Origin: JAXHTH01 sp034211115
GTDB taxonomy: Bacteria; Planctomycetota; Phycisphaerae; Phycisphaerales; SM1A02
Length of the DNA: 35,790 bases
Direction: 5' to 3'
Assembly: GCA_034211115.1 (NCBI GenBank)
Contig: JAXHTH010000337.1
Location: forward strand, 1-35,790
The position numbers and the translations under genes are program-made. This document shows, piece by piece, positions 24,479 through 33,801 of the stretch. The notes beneath the pieces are model-generated. The model was given only the letters and a program-made list of their open reading frames with translations, had not been told where the DNA came from and did not search any database. Positions within the stretch are counted from its first letter, which is position 1, and each line of letters opens with the position of its first letter.

Positions 24479-25768
24479 TCACATGTTCTCGAACGCCAGC
24501 GACTCGCCCAGCCGCGGGTCGCCGACGGGAATCAACGCACAACTTCGCAGCCGGTGAGCGGTTCCGGCGATGAACAGCCCCCCCAGCCCGACGAGGCAGG
24601 TCAGATCGATCAGCATCGGATCATAGCCGACCAGCTCGCCCCCGCGTGCGGCGACCTGCTCGGCGACCTCGCCGTACGTCCTCGCCTCCGCGATCACCTC
24701 GCCCGGCACGTGCGGCATGACCAGCCAGTAGATGTCAAGGAAGTGCAGGGCCAGGGCCCAGAGGGCGATCGCCGCCAGCAGTCCACGGATGCGCTTGGTG
24801 TGCTTCGTCACGAGCAGGAGGAAGGGGAGGAGGAAGTGGCCGACGAGGAGCAGCAGGCTCACGCCGCCCCAGCCCCCGAGCTGCCGGGCCATGTACCAGC
24901 CCGTCTCCTCCGGGATGTTCGCGTACCAGATGAGCATGTACTGGCTGTAGGCGATGTAGGCCCAGAACACGATGCCGAAGGCGAAGAGCTGCTTGCCCAT
25001 GTCCTGGTAATGCTCGAGCGTGATCTCCTCCCGAATCCGCCCCTGCCGCTGGAGGCAGTACACGGCGACGATCTGGAGGGCGAAGAACCCGCAGCAGCTC
25101 GAGGCGAAGTAGTACACCCCGAACATCGTGCTGAACCAGTGCGCCTCCAGGGCCATCACCCAGTCGATGACGGCGAACGTCTGCGTCAGGCCGTACAGGA
25201 TCGCCGCCACCGGCGCCCAGCGCTGCAGCCGATGGGTGAGCTGCACGTCGCCCGAGCGGTCCTGCGCGACCGAGTTGCGGAGGAAGAACGCGCCCGCCCC
25301 CGCCCAGACGGCGAGGAAGACGATCGCGCGGATGACCCAGAACGGCTCGTTGAGATACGGCCGCTTGTGCGCGTACAGCTCGTCGCCCGCCGCGTAGGCG
25401 GGATCCATCCAGTCGTAGAGCAGACCGCCCTTGCCCGCGATGACGAGCCCGAGGATGGGCAGGAACAGGATCCACAGCCAGACGAGGTTTGCCGCGAACC
25501 CCTCGGCGATGCGGCGGATCGTCACGCTCCACCCCGCCCGCGTGGCGTGCTGGATGAATGTGAAGAACAACCCGCCCAGCGCGAGGCTGAGCACGAACAT
25601 GAACGCCGTCAGGTAGGACCGGAAGAACCGCTCCCAGCCCGCGGCGAGGGCGAGAAGAACGCTGAGGACCAGGCCGGCCAGGCCGATCGCGCCCGCGATG
25701 AGCATGATCCGGCCCGCGAGCGGGCCCAGTCGCAGGTTCGGGTTGTCCGGCCCGGCCGCGCCGATCAT
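24479..25768 (-). CDS. actF: Alternative complex III subunit ActF
   Basis: A 429-residue polytopic membrane subunit, about ten TM helices, of the quinol:electron-acceptor oxidoreductase alternative complex III. It is the NrfD-like paralogue of ActC. Recognisable blocks are WERFFRSYLTAFMF near the N-terminus, FAVIDWVMALEAHWFSTMFG in the middle and AYSQYMLIWYANIPEETGW late. In solved ACIII structures ActF packs against ActC and lacks a quinone site; that is family knowledge, not seen here. Its ATG overlaps the actE stop (ATGA). Confidence 0.92.
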   Translation of the reverse strand: MIGAAGPDNPNLRLGPLAGRIMLIAGAIGLAGLVLSVLLALAAGWERFFRSYLTAFMFVLSLALGGLFFTFIQHATRAGWSVTIRRIAEGFAANLVWLWILFLPILGLVIAGKGGLLYDWMDPAYAAGDELYAHKRPYLNEPFWVIRAIVFLAVWAGAGAFFLRNSVAQDRSGDVQLTHRLQRWAPVAAILYGLTQTFAVIDWVMALEAHWFSTMFGVYYFASSCCGFFALQIVAVYCLQRQGRIREEITLEHYQDMGKQLFAFGIVFWAYIAYSQYMLIWYANIPEETGWYMARQLGGWGGVSLLLLVGHFLLPFLLLVTKHTKRIRGLLAAIALWALALHFLDIYWLVMPHVPGEVIAEARTYGEVAEQVAARGGELVGYDPMLIDLTCLVGLGGLFIAGTAHRLRSCALIPVGDPRLGESLAFENM

Positions 25769-26484
25769 TGCTCTTCCTCCGGCATGAGATCGACCACGGG
25801 CAGATTCTGCCGCTGCGCGGCGGGCACATCTTCCGGGGGCGCGTTCTGGCTGCGCTGCAGCGCCTCGACGTAGGCGACGATCGCCCAGCGACCTTCCACG
25901 GTGATCTGCGGCCCGTAGCCGGCCATGTTGCGAATGCCGTGGGTGATCGTGTTGTAGATCTGCCCCACCGGCTGATCGCGAATGGTGGGATCATGCAGGC
26001 TCATGGGCTGGACCCAGACGGTGCCGTTGCCGAGAGCGGGGTTGGCCACGAGCATCATCGCCCGCTGGTGGATGATGCCATTGCCGTACCCGGCGATGCC
26101 GTGACAAGGCGCGCAGTAGATGTCGAACCGCTCCCGGCCGCGCTGGAGAAGTTGCAGGGTGACCGGCGTCCGGGCGGGGAAGGTGTCGGCCCACCCCTCG
26201 CCGACGACGCCCCGGAGGTAATGCCCGTCGTTGACGACGTCGTCCCGGGCGAGGGTGCCGGCCACGGGCGGCCGCATCCCCCGGCCGTCGGCGAAGATCG
26301 ACCGGCCGTCGTCCCGCACCGGCCCGATCTGCTGGGGCTTGACCTTCGCCTGCGCGTCCATGTCCTGGAAGATGTGAATGCGCGGGACCTCGCTCCGCGC
26401 GGTCCGCGCCCAGGCGATCAGGGCCGGCGGGATCATCGCCACCACGATCAGGATGAGCACGAGATAGATCAGCCACCTGGGCAT
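25765..26484 (-). CDS. actE: Alternative complex III monoheme cytochrome c ActE
   Basis: A 239-residue membrane-anchored cytochrome c. One N-terminal TM helix (about 5-26) anchors it. The heme site is C124-A-P-C127-H128, with M187 in RNMAGYG as the probable axial ligand. The tail is acidic and Gln/Pro-rich. In ACIII this subunit is the likely exit for electrons to the oxidase cytochrome c domain. It lies 6 bp after actD and overlaps actF. Confidence 0.92.
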   Translation of the reverse strand: MPRWLIYLVLILIVVAMIPPALIAWARTARSEVPRIHIFQDMDAQAKVKPQQIGPVRDDGRSIFADGRGMRPPVAGTLARDDVVNDGHYLRGVVGEGWADTFPARTPVTLQLLQRGRERFDIYCAPCHGIAGYGNGIIHQRAMMLVANPALGNGTVWVQPMSLHDPTIRDQPVGQIYNTITHGIRNMAGYGPQITVEGRWAIVAYVEALQRSQNAPPEDVPAAQRQNLPVVDLMPEEEQ

Positions 26485-26490
26485 GCCGGG

Positions 26491-27126
26491 TCAGGGCTCC
26501 AGCGCTTCGATGGACAGCGGGCGGAGCGTCTCGAGGAACGTCTCCGTCCTCCGGCGCACGAAGTTCGGGTCGCGGGCCTCGATCACGAGGAAGAAACGGT
26601 CGTTGGTCGCCCGCGCGAAACGCGGGCTCTTCAGCGTCGGATGATTCAGCCAGGGCAGGCCGTTGAGCAGGAGCATCCAGCCCACGCAACCCGTGGCCGC
26701 GAGCAGGATCGTCATCTCGAAGACGACCGGGATCCACGCCGGCACGCTCGCCAGCGGCTTGCCGCTGATGAGGAAGTCGTAGCCGCGCACGGGGACGATG
26801 AGCCAGAAGTCGAAGCTCGTGGCGTTGGTGAACCACTGGAGGATGACGCCGAGGATGACGCCGGTCATCCCGCCGAAGAACACGAGAATGGGCAGGATCG
26901 TCGGCTTGACCCCCATCGCCTTGTCCAGGCCGTGCACGGGAAACGGCGTGTGGCAGTCGAACCAGCGATAGCCTTCGGCGCGGGTGCGCTGCGCGGCGCG
27001 GAGGATCGCGGCCGGGCTGTCGAACTCGGCCATCAGGCCCCAGAGCTTCCTGGCCTTCTCGCCGCGGCGCTTCGATCCATGCCGGGCCTCCGTCAGGGAG
27101 AGAGACGCATTCCGGGGGCTCGTCAT
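26491..27126 (-). CDS. actD: Alternative complex III subunit ActD (DUF3341)
   Basis: A 211-residue membrane subunit with two central TM helices (about 77-96 and 137-158). The N-terminal soluble region contains WGLMAEFDSPAAILRAAQRT and GYRWFDCHTPFPVHGLDKAMG, the hallmarks of the DUF3341/ActD family. The C-terminal soluble part ends in RPLSIEALEP. The first 20 residues are Ser/Arg-rich and may be a longer-than-usual start. Overlaps actC by ATGA. Confidence 0.93.
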   Translation of the reverse strand: MTSPRNASLSLTEARHGSKRRGEKARKLWGLMAEFDSPAAILRAAQRTRAEGYRWFDCHTPFPVHGLDKAMGVKPTILPILVFFGGMTGVILGVILQWFTNATSFDFWLIVPVRGYDFLISGKPLASVPAWIPVVFEMTILLAATGCVGWMLLLNGLPWLNHPTLKSPRFARATNDRFFLVIEARDPNFVRRRTETFLETLRPLSIEALEP

Positions 27127-28535
27127 GCCTCACCCCCTTCCGCGTGCCCGTCGTGCCCGTGCGGGTCGGCCTGCGGCATCACCGCCTTCACCTCCGCCAT
27201 CGCGATCACCGGCAGGTAGCGGATGAAGAGCAGGAAGAGCGTGAGGAACAGGCCGAAGCTGCCCACGAGCATGCCGATGTCGACCCACGAGGGCGTGTAG
27301 TATCCCCACGAGCTGCCCAGGAAGTCCTGGGACAGCGAGGTGATCACGATCACGAACCGCTCGAACCACATGCCCACGTTGACGCACATCGCCACGAAGA
27401 ACATGGCGGGAATGCTCGTTCGCAAGCGCTTGAACCAGAAGAGCTGCGGGGCCGCGACGTTGCAGAACGCCATCAGCCAGTAGGCCCACGCATACTGCCC
27501 GGTCGCGCGGTTGACGAACGCAAACATCTCGTACAGCGCCCCGGAATACCACGCGATGAAGAACTCCATCATGTAGGCGTATCCCACCAGCGAGCCGGTG
27601 AGGAGAATGATCTTGTTCATGTTCTCAAGGTGCCGCATGGTGATGAAGTTCTTCAGCCCCCACAGCTCGCGGGCGGGCACGGCCAGTGTGACCACCATCG
27701 CGAACCCGCCGAAGATCGCGCCCGCCACGAAGTAGGGCGGGAAGATCGTCGTGTGCCAGCCGGGAAGCTGGGAAACCGCGAAGTCGAAGGACACCACCGA
27801 GTGCACCGAGAGCACGAGCGGCGTGGCCAGCGCGGCCAGCAGCAGGTACGCCCGCTCGTAGCGGTGCCAGTGCCGCATGCTCCCCCGCCATCCCAGCGCG
27901 AACAGGCCGTAGGCGATCGCCTTGATCTTGGTGTTCGCCCGGTCGCGCAGCGTGGCCAGGTCGGGAACCATCCCCACGTACCAGAAGAGCAGGGAAACGG
28001 TGAAGTACGTCCCCACCGCGAAGACGTCCCACAGCAGCGGGCTGCGGAACTGGGGCCACATCTCCATCTGGTTGGGAATGGGGAACAGCCAGTAGGCGAG
28101 CCACACGCGGCCGACGTGGATGCCCGGGAAGGTGCCGGCGCAGACCACGGCGAAGATCGTCATCGCCTCCGCGAAGCGGTTGATCGCCGTCCGCCACTTC
28201 TGGCGGAAGAGGAAGAGGATGGCGCTGATGAGGGTGCCCGCGTGGCCGATGCCGACCCAGAAGACGAAGTTGACGATGGGGAACCCCCACATCACGGGGT
28301 TCATGTTCCCCCACACCCCCACGCCGGTGAGGATCAGGTAGAGGATGAGCAGGCCGAACAGAGAAGCGAGGATGCTCGAGATCGCGATCGAGACGTACCA
28401 CGCCCTGGGCGGACGCGGCGACTCGTTCACGTAACAGATCTCCTCCGTCACGCTCGTGAAGTCGTCGTGGTTGAGGACCAGCGGCGCCCTTCGCGTCGGA
28501 TCCTCGAACGTGTTGTCCACCGTCAGCGTGCTCAT
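27123..28535 (-). CDS. actC: Alternative complex III NrfD-like subunit ActC
   Basis: A 470-residue, ten-TM NrfD/PsrC-family protein, the proposed quinol-oxidising membrane subunit of ACIII. It shows PRAWYVSIAISSILASLFGL at the first helix, FVFWVGIGHAGTLISAILFL and FRSPLLWDVFAVGTYFTVSL, which carry conserved His and Asp of the quinone region, and VLSVHSVVSFDFAVSQLPGW. The ATG shares one base with the actB stop (TGATG), and the C-terminus is His/Gly-rich. Confidence 0.95.
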   Translation of the reverse strand: MSTLTVDNTFEDPTRRAPLVLNHDDFTSVTEEICYVNESPRPPRAWYVSIAISSILASLFGLLILYLILTGVGVWGNMNPVMWGFPIVNFVFWVGIGHAGTLISAILFLFRQKWRTAINRFAEAMTIFAVVCAGTFPGIHVGRVWLAYWLFPIPNQMEMWPQFRSPLLWDVFAVGTYFTVSLLFWYVGMVPDLATLRDRANTKIKAIAYGLFALGWRGSMRHWHRYERAYLLLAALATPLVLSVHSVVSFDFAVSQLPGWHTTIFPPYFVAGAIFGGFAMVVTLAVPARELWGLKNFITMRHLENMNKIILLTGSLVGYAYMMEFFIAWYSGALYEMFAFVNRATGQYAWAYWLMAFCNVAAPQLFWFKRLRTSIPAMFFVAMCVNVGMWFERFVIVITSLSQDFLGSSWGYYTPSWVDIGMLVGSFGLFLTLFLLFIRYLPVIAMAEVKAVMPQADPHGHDGHAEGGEA

Positions 28536-31500
28536 CAGTGGGGTGCATCGCCTCCGCTGTGGCCGGCGTCGCCGCGCGCCGGAGATTCATCACGTGCGCC
28601 GTCCCCCTGACTCTCCCCACTTCCGGGGGCGGCCGGGTTGCGGAGCTTGGCCATGTAGGTCGTTCGCGCCTTGACGTTCAGCTCCTCGAGCATCTCGTAG
28701 GAGCGCTCGTGCTTCCTTGCCCGGGCGACGCGGCTGTCGGCGTCCTCGAGGTCGCCGAACACGATCGCCTGCGCCGGGCAGGTCTGCGCGCAGGCCGGCG
28801 TGATCGCCCCGTCGGGGATCGCGATGCGCCGGTCCTTGCGCTTCTCCTTCTCCGCCTGCGGGAGATTGGCGTAGGCGTTCTTCGCGTCGATCCGCGCCTG
28901 CGCGATGCGCTGGATGCAGTAGGTGCACTTCTCCATCACGCCCCGCATGCGGACGGTCACCTCGGGATTGAACTGCAACTGCTTCAGCTCGTCGGGCGTG
29001 GCGGGCTTCTTCCTGAAGTAGTCGGTTTCGACCTGGAGCAGCTTCCCCGGCTGGGTGCGGGCGGGCCCGCGGCGGTGATAGTCGAAGTAGTTGAACCGCC
29101 TGACCTTGTAGGGGCAGTTGTTCGAGCAGTAGCGGGTGCCGATGCAGCGGTTGTAGACCATCACGTTCAGGCCGTCGGCGTCGTGCACCGTCGCCGCCAC
29201 CGGGCACACCTGCTCGCAGGGGGCGTTCTCGCAGTGCATGCACGGCACGGGCTGCAGCGCCACCGCCGTCACGCGATTCGGGTCGTACCGGTCGTTGCGC
29301 GGCGCGAACTGGAAGTACCGGTCCACGCGGAGCCAGTGCATCTCCCGGCCGCGCTTCACCTGGTCCTTGCCCACGATGGGGATGTTGTTTTCCGCCTGGC
29401 AGGCGACGATGCACGCCCCGCAGCCGACGCAGGCGTTCAGGTCGATGGACATGCCCCAGGCGTAATCGCCCTCCCCCGCCTGGTGAGGCAGGTTCTCCTC
29501 GAACAGCGACAGGCGATGCGTCACGTGCGTGCGATGCTTCGCGAAGTTCGGGTGATGCCGGTATTCCTCCAGGTCCGCCTCGCGGAACTGGGAGGGCAGG
29601 CGCTGCTGGATGCTGCGACCGGCGATGGTCTCCACGTCGATCGTGTGATGATCCTGCGTGGTGACGAGTTCGTAGCGGCCGCCCGTCTTCGTGATCGTCG
29701 CGCCGCCGGCGAAGGACATCGCTTCGCTCGTGCGGAGCCGGTAGAAGTCGAAGCCGGCCCCGGTGCAGATGCGGCCCTCGAACCCGCGCCCGCCGCCGAG
29801 GGGGAGGACCGCGCAGCGCTCGGGCAGGCCCGGCTGGATCATCGCCGCCGCCTCGAGGCTGCGCTCGCCGAGCGTGATCTTCAAAACGTCGCCGCGCTCG
29901 ATGCCGAGTTCGCCCGCGGCGGCGGGGCTGAGCAGCACCGCCGTGTCCCAGGTGAGCTTCGTCATCGGGTCGGGCACTTCCTGCAGCCAGCCGTTGTTGG
30001 CGAACCGCCCGTCGTAGAGCGTCGGATGCGGCCGGAAGACGACCTCCCAGCCCCGGCCCCCGGAAGTTCGGATCGAACGCGCGGACGACGCCTCATGCAG
30101 CGCTTCCGCCGCCGCGGCGAGCCCGCTCCGATCCGCGGCGGGCGTGACGGTCCTCCACGCGCTGTTCGCCAGAACGCCGTCGTGCAGCGCGCGCCGCCAG
30201 CGTGCTTCGTCCTCGCCGCCGATGAGATCGAAGAACGTGCGCCGGACGATCGCCTGCCCGTCGGTAGTGTCATCGCCGACGAGGACCGCGAGGAGCTCGA
30301 GGGCGCTCTTCCCCCCAAACAGCGGCTCGATGATGGGCTGGCCGAGGCTGCAGGTTCCGTCCCACGCGCGCCCGTCGCCCCACGTCTCCAGGTAGTGCGC
30401 GCGGTTGACGTGCCACGTGCATCGCGTGGCGGTCTCGTCGTAGTAGTCACCGAGATGGATCGTCACGCCGGCCTTTCCCGGCAGGGCGGGAAAGTCCAGG
30501 TCCGCCGGGGCGTTGTACGCCGGATTGCCCCCGAGGATCACGAGCGTGCCGATCTTCCCGTCCGCGAGCCGGTCGGCCAGGGCGCGGATCGATTCCGAGT
30601 GCTTCGCCTGCTCCGGCTGCGGCGTGAAGGCGATCGTGCGGCCGACGTTGCCCAGCGCTTCGTTCATCAGGTGCGCCAGCAGGTGCACCTCCGCCGGCTG
30701 ACCCGCCCCCGTCACGATCAGACATTCCCCGCGATGCGCCTGAAGATCGGTCAGCGCGTGTTCGAGCGTCGCGCGAAGCTCCCCGGTCAGGACGGCTCCC
30801 GCGGCGGGATCCTCCTCGAAAGGCCGCCACGCTTGCTCGTCCACGATTCGGCCGGCGAGCCACGCCGCGATCACCGCGATGTCTCCGCTGCGCACCGGAT
30901 GCCGATGATCGGCATTCGCGCCGGTCAGGGTGAACTCGCTCTCGAAGGCGTAGAGGCGATTCATCGTCTTCGTCGCGTCGTCGGCGCGCCGCCCCGCCGC
31001 GAAGTCGCGGATGTTCCGGACCGCATTGCGATGCGCGCCGAGGAAGTCCGCATCGAGCGAGACGATGACCTTCGCCCGCGCCGGATCGATCTGGGCCCGG
31101 TGCGGCGAGCCGAACGCAAGCTCCGCGCCGGCGACCTCGTTGTCGTTGTTCAGCGGCTCGTACTCGTGCCACGACGCGTTCGGGTAGATCTCAAGAAACC
31201 TTCTCCGCATGGCGAGGAGGCTGGGCGATGAACTCGCCTCGGCGAGGACGGCCATGCCGTGCCCGCGCCGCTCACGCTCCTGCCCGAAGTGCCCCTGCGC
31301 CCAATCGGCGAACGTCGGCCAGTCGGCGCGCTTGCCTTCCCGCCGTACCGAGCGGCTGCGATCGGGATCGTACAGATCCAGCACGCCGGCCTGGGCGAAG
31401 CTGTCGGCCGCGCCCCGGCCGACCGGGTGTCGGTCGTTGCCCTCGATCTTCGTGGGCCGGCCGTCGTTGGCGGTCGCGAGCAGTCCGCAGGCGACGCCGC

Positions 31501-31804
31501 CCAGTTCCATGCAGGTGGCGTAGGAGACGGGAATGCCGGGATCGCGCCCCTCCGGCCGACCCGCGTAGGGGACGATTTCTTCCTTCGGCCAGCGCCGGCA
31601 CCCGGTCAGCCCCAGCCCGGCGAGGGCCATCGACGCGCCCATGATCTTCAGGAAGTGACGCCGATCCGTCGAGTCCAGCAGCTCCGACGCCCCGGCCGGG
31701 AACTCCCGGTGCATGAACGCGCGAAACTCCGGCGTGTCCGCGAGATGATCCAGGCTGCGCCAGTACGCCCGGCCGCTCGTGTTTCCGTCATTCAGCGGTG
31801 GCAC
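28535..31804 (-). CDS. actB: Alternative complex III subunit ActB (molybdopterin-like + FeS fusion)
   Basis: A 1089-residue exported fusion. The N-terminus has a Tat signal at about residues 47-69 (DRRHFLKIMG...), then a large molybdopterin-oxidoreductase-like domain that in this family lacks the cofactor. The last 300 residues (from about 790) are a ferredoxin-like module with four Cys clusters: CVGCGACIVAC, CMHCENAPCEQVCP, CIGTRYCSNNCP and CTYCIQRI paired with CAQTCP. Three would hold [4Fe-4S] and one [3Fe-4S], by analogy. TTG 31813 is the longest start, but GTG 31804 has AGGA nine bases upstream and is preferred; it overlaps actA by 13 bp. Confidence 0.95.
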   Translation of the reverse strand: MPPLNDGNTSGRAYWRSLDHLADTPEFRAFMHREFPAGASELLDSTDRRHFLKIMGASMALAGLGLTGCRRWPKEEIVPYAGRPEGRDPGIPVSYATCMELGGVACGLLATANDGRPTKIEGNDRHPVGRGAADSFAQAGVLDLYDPDRSRSVRREGKRADWPTFADWAQGHFGQERERRGHGMAVLAEASSSPSLLAMRRRFLEIYPNASWHEYEPLNNDNEVAGAELAFGSPHRAQIDPARAKVIVSLDADFLGAHRNAVRNIRDFAAGRRADDATKTMNRLYAFESEFTLTGANADHRHPVRSGDIAVIAAWLAGRIVDEQAWRPFEEDPAAGAVLTGELRATLEHALTDLQAHRGECLIVTGAGQPAEVHLLAHLMNEALGNVGRTIAFTPQPEQAKHSESIRALADRLADGKIGTLVILGGNPAYNAPADLDFPALPGKAGVTIHLGDYYDETATRCTWHVNRAHYLETWGDGRAWDGTCSLGQPIIEPLFGGKSALELLAVLVGDDTTDGQAIVRRTFFDLIGGEDEARWRRALHDGVLANSAWRTVTPAADRSGLAAAAEALHEASSARSIRTSGGRGWEVVFRPHPTLYDGRFANNGWLQEVPDPMTKLTWDTAVLLSPAAAGELGIERGDVLKITLGERSLEAAAMIQPGLPERCAVLPLGGGRGFEGRICTGAGFDFYRLRTSEAMSFAGGATITKTGGRYELVTTQDHHTIDVETIAGRSIQQRLPSQFREADLEEYRHHPNFAKHRTHVTHRLSLFEENLPHQAGEGDYAWGMSIDLNACVGCGACIVACQAENNIPIVGKDQVKRGREMHWLRVDRYFQFAPRNDRYDPNRVTAVALQPVPCMHCENAPCEQVCPVAATVHDADGLNVMVYNRCIGTRYCSNNCPYKVRRFNYFDYHRRGPARTQPGKLLQVETDYFRKKPATPDELKQLQFNPEVTVRMRGVMEKCTYCIQRIAQARIDAKNAYANLPQAEKEKRKDRRIAIPDGAITPACAQTCPAQAIVFGDLEDADSRVARARKHERSYEMLEELNVKARTTYMAKLRNPAAPGSGESQGDGARDESPARGDAGHSGGDAPH

Positions 31805-32457
31805 GTGGAGCAATCCTGGGACGGGTTGATCTGATGCAGCTCTTTCCAGAACGCGCGGTACGCGGCCTCCTCCTCCTCCGTGCCTTCAAACGTCCAGGCC
31901 AGGTTCGTCACCAGCGCCGGGTCGCGCAGGTGTTGATCCGGATGGCGGTGACACTCCAGGCACCAGCCCATGCTCAGCGTCTCCTGCTGGTAGACCACCT
32001 CCATCGTGTCGATGCGGCCGTGGCAGGAAACGCAACTCACGCCGCGGGTGACGTGCGCGGCGTGATTGAAGTACGCATAGTCGGGCAGATCATGCACGCG
32101 CACCCACTCCACGGGCAGGCCGGAGCGATAGCTGTCCCACAAGGGCTGGATGTTGACGCTCTCCTTGTGGATCTGCGTGTGGCAGTTCATGCACGTCCGG
32201 GTGGGCGGGATCGCCGCGTGGGCGGCGCGCTCGACGGTGTTGTGACAGTACCGGCAATCCATGCCCAGCTCGCCGGCGTGAAGGGCGTGGCTGAACGGAA
32301 CCGGCTGCGTCGGCTGGTAGCCCACATCCGTCGTCTTCGGGCTGAACCCCCAGGCGACGACGAGAACGGCGTAGAGCGGAGCGATCGCCCCGAAAACCAG
32401 CGCACCCGGCAGCAGGAGGTTGCTCCATCCGGGAAAGACGTAGTGGTAGCGACCCAT
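31792..32457 (-). CDS. actA: Alternative complex III pentaheme cytochrome c ActA
   Basis: A 221-residue cytochrome with one N-terminal TM anchor (about 13-37) and five CxxCH sites at residues 68-72, 89-93, 142-146, 166-170 and 216-220; the last lies at the very C-terminus. It relays electrons from the ActB clusters or quinol site toward ActE and the oxidase. ATG 32457 gives the family-like MGRYHYVFPGWSN; an in-frame ATG at 32514 would add 19 basic residues and cannot be excluded. First gene of the operon, with a candidate promoter about 105 bp upstream. Confidence 0.94.
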   Translation of the reverse strand: MGRYHYVFPGWSNLLLPGALVFGAIAPLYAVLVVAWGFSPKTTDVGYQPTQPVPFSHALHAGELGMDCRYCHNTVERAAHAAIPPTRTCMNCHTQIHKESVNIQPLWDSYRSGLPVEWVRVHDLPDYAYFNHAAHVTRGVSCVSCHGRIDTMEVVYQQETLSMGWCLECHRHPDQHLRDPALVTNLAWTFEGTEEEEAAYRAFWKELHQINPSQDCSTCHR

Positions 32458-32762
32458 CGGGCGGCGCCCTTCCTTGCAACGCAACATCCTGCCGACGAAC
32501 AGGATACGCCTCATCGCGCGCGGACGGCCCGGGACGAGCCCGCCGACGCGGGGAGGGGTCGAATCATACTCTTCACCCGCGGGCAGGCAAGCGATCGGCC
32601 GCCGGCGAAGCCCCGTCGGCGTGGTTTCTCATCGACCCCGCATCCGACGCCCGCGGCTCATACGGCCTGTCCATCGCGCGGGCCGCGCTGCCGGCTCGGG
32701 GCGGATAAGCTACGGCAGACGCTCGCCGCCGCTCCGTCCGCGGCCCGCACGCAAGGGACGCC
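32458..32762. other. Divergent intergenic region actA/tatD
   Basis: About 305 bp without a convincing gene. It contains the candidate minus-strand promoter of the respiratory operon. No clear plus-strand promoter, repeat or hairpin for tatD was found, and the short frames here have shadow-like Arg/Pro/Ala composition. If actA starts at 32514, the first 57 bp are coding. Confidence 0.5.
32563..32590 (-). promoter_or_regulatory. Candidate promoter of the ACIII-cox operon
   Basis: On the minus strand TTGCCT (32590-32585) and TATGAT (32568-32563) are 16 bp apart, matching sigma70 elements in four and five of six positions. The predicted start near 32556 lies upstream of both possible actA start codons. 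Confidence 0.45.
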
Positions 32763-33581
32763 ATGATCGATACGCACTGCCATCTCACGTTCGATGATTA
32801 TGCCGGTCAGGTGGATGCGGTTATCCGCAATGCGCGGCAGGCCGGCCTCCGCGGCCTCATCACCGTCTCCATCAACGCCGACAACTGCCGCGAATCGCAA
32901 TCGCTGGCCGAAGCGCACGACGATGTCTGGTTCACGGCCGGCGTCCATCCGCTCTACACGGAGGAGGCCCCGGCCTGGGATCAGGTTCGTCTCGCCGCCG
33001 CCCACGAGCGATGCGTCGCCTGGGGCGAGCTGGGGCTGGACAATCACTACGACAAGCCCCCGCGGGCGCTGCAGGATCGGATCCTCGCCGAGCAGTTGGC
33101 GATGATCGAATCGGCGCGGTCCGGCGACAGTTCCGGGGACGGTTCCGGGGGCCTGGAGATGCCCATCGTTGTGCACTGTCGCGATGCCTACGACGAGTTG
33201 CTGGCCGTCTTCCGCGACGCCCCGTTCGACCACGACCGGTACGTCTTTCACTGCTTCAACCGCGGGCCGGACGAGGTGCGGAAGGTCCTGGACTTCGGGG
33301 CGTGGGTGAGCTTCACGGGGGTGGTGACGTTCCGCAACGCCCCGGAGGTGGCGGAGGCGGCGAAGCTGGTGCCCGCCGATCGGATCATGGTCGAGACGGA
33401 CGCCCCGTTCCTCGCCCCGGAGCCGGTGCGGAAGATCCGGCCCAACGAGCCGCAGTACGTCGTGCACACGGCGCGCTTCCTGGCCGAACTCCGCGGCGAG
33501 GATCCGGCGGAATTCGAGCGGATCCTGGACGGAAACGCCGAGCGGTTCTTCGGGATCACCCTGCGGGCTGTTTCGACGTAA
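32763..33581 (+). CDS. tatD: TatD-family metal-dependent hydrolase
   Basis: A 272-residue TIM-barrel DNase/hydrolase of the TatD family. Metal ligands are visible in order: H5 and H7 in DTHCHL, Glu in GELGLD, His in VVHCRDA, His in FHCF and Asp in VETDAPFLAP. Relatives are 3'-5' exonucleases or D-aminoacyl-tRNA-type hydrolases; the substrate here is unknown. An insertion SGDSSGDGSGG (about residues 120-130) is encoded by a direct repeat of a GACRGTTCCGGG word and probably lies in a surface loop. The ATG directly follows an ACGCC word without a clear Shine-Dalgarno. Confidence 0.9.
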   Translation: MIDTHCHLTFDDYAGQVDAVIRNARQAGLRGLITVSINADNCRESQSLAEAHDDVWFTAGVHPLYTEEAPAWDQVRLAAAHERCVAWGELGLDNHYDKPPRALQDRILAEQLAMIESARSGDSSGDGSGGLEMPIVVHCRDAYDELLAVFRDAPFDHDRYVFHCFNRGPDEVRKVLDFGAWVSFTGVVTFRNAPEVAEAAKLVPADRIMVETDAPFLAPEPVRKIRPNEPQYVVHTARFLAELRGEDPAEFERILDGNAERFFGITLRAVST

Positions 33582-33801
33582 ATATTTGCAGAGTAGTTAC
33601 TTAAGGATCGCCCGACACCGTGGGCCACCCGCCTGAGGGGCCGGCATCGGCGATCGTGACGTCTCGACCCTTTTTTGTCGGCGGCGGCGCAGGACCTTCC
33701 CAGCAGCGGCGTTTCATCAGGCGGGGAGGCGACCGCTCCGGCTCCGCGACCGGGCCGGCAGCCCGTCCCATCGACGTGCGCGAAGGTGAGGAGGTCACAT
33801 C
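33582..33801 (+). promoter_or_regulatory. Leader of the pseudopilin genes (AT-rich island)
   Basis: About 220 bp between tatD and the first pseudopilin gene. Its first 30 bases (about 33578-33605) are strikingly AT-rich for this genome and contain TTGCAG at 33586-33591, but no convincing -10 at the right distance. A T tract lies near 33670. At the end GAGGAGG sits eight bases before ATG 33802, a strong ribosome-binding site. Confidence 0.3.

Noticed and set aside
28538..31231. 897-codon open frame on the plus strand opposite actB
   Set aside because: Arg/Ala/Pro/His-rich shadow of a high-GC gene; the minus-strand frame has the FeS and Tat motifs.
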